In this document: positions 5,160-5,564 of the stretch, one piece after another
Position numbering within the stretch: position 1 is the stretch's first letter
Layout: each line of letters starts with the position of its first letter
From: Bacteroidales bacterium
Lineage (GTDB): Bacteria; Bacteroidota; Bacteroidia; Bacteroidales; WCHB1-69
Assembly: GCA_031264975.1 (NCBI GenBank)
Contig: JAISDH010000403.1
Coordinates: forward strand, 1-5,564
Length of the DNA stretch: 5,564 nucleotides
Direction: 5' to 3'
Program-made: the position numbers and the translations under genes
Notes under the pieces: generated by a model
What the model was told of the DNA's origin: nothing
What the model saw: only the letters and a program-made list of their open reading frames with translations
Databases searched by the model: none

Positions 5160-5564
5160 TCAGCATCCCAGTATCGTTACATGGCTTGCTTCATCAACCG
5201 TCCACGATATTTTTTCGTCCCACGACAATTCTTTGGCTTTGGGGCGACGGTCGAAAATCACCAGATAAGCAGGAACCGAAACGTCGATTGTATCACGATA
5301 TTTTTGAATCTGCACCAAACCCTCTTCCCTGACGGCGTTGGGCGTATCGTAATAATAAATGATCTTTACTTCGATGATATGGCATTTACCGGCATATTCC
5401 ACCAGTAAATCCATACGTCCGCGACCGGCGGCATATTCCCTGTCGATATGTCCGCCTCCGTTAGTGACACGTTGCAAAAATGCCATTAGCAGGAGATGCG
5501 GAAAGGCTTCGGTGTAATCGGATTTTTCTTCCCATACGGCCGAATGTCGGCGCCAGAACTTTTG
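5160..5564 (-). CDS. AAA-like ATPase with PD-(D/E)XK-like C-terminal domain, 3' end only
   Basis: The last 134 codons are present; the gene enters from the right edge and stops at TGA 5162-5160. The sequence FWRRHSAVWEEKSDYTEAFP, then HLLLMAFLQRVTNGGG, REYAAGRGRMDLLVEY, IIEVK, and APAYLVIFDRRP-like text (here VPAYLVIFDRRP) is the C-terminus of the AAA-like (PF14516-type) family. GRxD (Asp52 of the fragment) followed by ExK (Glu65, Lys67) fits a PD-(D/E)XK nuclease-like core, perhaps active. The ATPase part with its Walker motifs would lie outside the window. The family is often present in many copies per genome, and its role is unsettled. Met codon 5486 is internal, not a start: the frame upstream is open and conserved. 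The ending ILGC looks natural, so the 3' end is probably complete. Confidence 0.88.
   Translation of the reverse strand, partial: QKFWRRHSAVWEEKSDYTEAFPHLLLMAFLQRVTNGGGHIDREYAAGRGRMDLLVEYAGKCHIIEVKIIYYYDTPNAVREEGLVQIQKYRDTIDVSVPAYLVIFDRRPKAKELSWDEKISWTVDEASHVTILGC

Noticed and set aside
5076..5408. Plus-strand open frame of 110 codons
   Set aside because: It lies opposite the conserved AAA-like C-terminus and has no recognisable protein features.
1..5564. CRISPR array, tRNA, rRNA, toxin-antitoxin pair or phage genes
   Set aside because: No regularly spaced repeats, RNA gene signatures or matching small gene pairs were seen on either strand.

Overview
The window looks like chromosomal DNA of a gut-type Bacteroidota, most likely Bacteroidales. 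The reasons are a TAnnTTTG-type promoter box, weak or absent Shine-Dalgarno sequences, AT-rich gaps, lipoprotein signals, and protein families (S41 peptidases with a CxxC motif, DUF4369/DUF5106-like thioredoxin proteins, AAA-like proteins with a nuclease-like tail) that I know mainly from that phylum. No name below the order is supported. Every gene I accept lies on the minus strand, so the biology reads from right to left.

Layout from right to left. (1) Bases 5564-5160 are the 3' end of an AAA-like ATPase gene with a PD-(D/E)XK-like C-terminal domain; its start lies outside the window. (2) Bases 5159-4499 are a gene graveyard. It holds C-terminal scraps of at least two secreted-protein genes: a GH99-like/WbsX-type protein with the WNEWTE motif, still preceded by a signal-peptide start, and a discoidin-like C-terminal domain. 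It also holds a shorter unidentified tail and a second copy of the last bases of the WbsX-type gene. None of these is intact. (3) Bases 4402-4220 are an intact 60-residue two-helix membrane protein of the PLDc_N type. (4) Bases 4219-3925 hold a nested 105-base palindrome, a perfect 15-bp AT-rich inverted repeat and a possible coding remnant. (5) From a promoter box at 3924-3917 an apparent operon starts: an exported TlpA-like thioredoxin protein (2387-3859), an S41 lipoprotein peptidase (542-2350), and the first 148 codons of a further lipoprotein of the S41/erythromycin-esterase N-terminal-domain type, which runs off the left edge.

The three operon proteins all carry export signals. They would act in the periplasm or at the outer membrane, one in thiol-disulfide chemistry and one or two in peptide cleavage. 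What they act on cannot be read from this window.

The best observations are an in-frame 48-bp tandem duplication inside the S41 gene, the nested palindrome behind the small membrane-protein gene, and the decayed polysaccharide-associated genes. I see no CRISPR array, tRNA, rRNA, complete insertion sequence or clearly new system.
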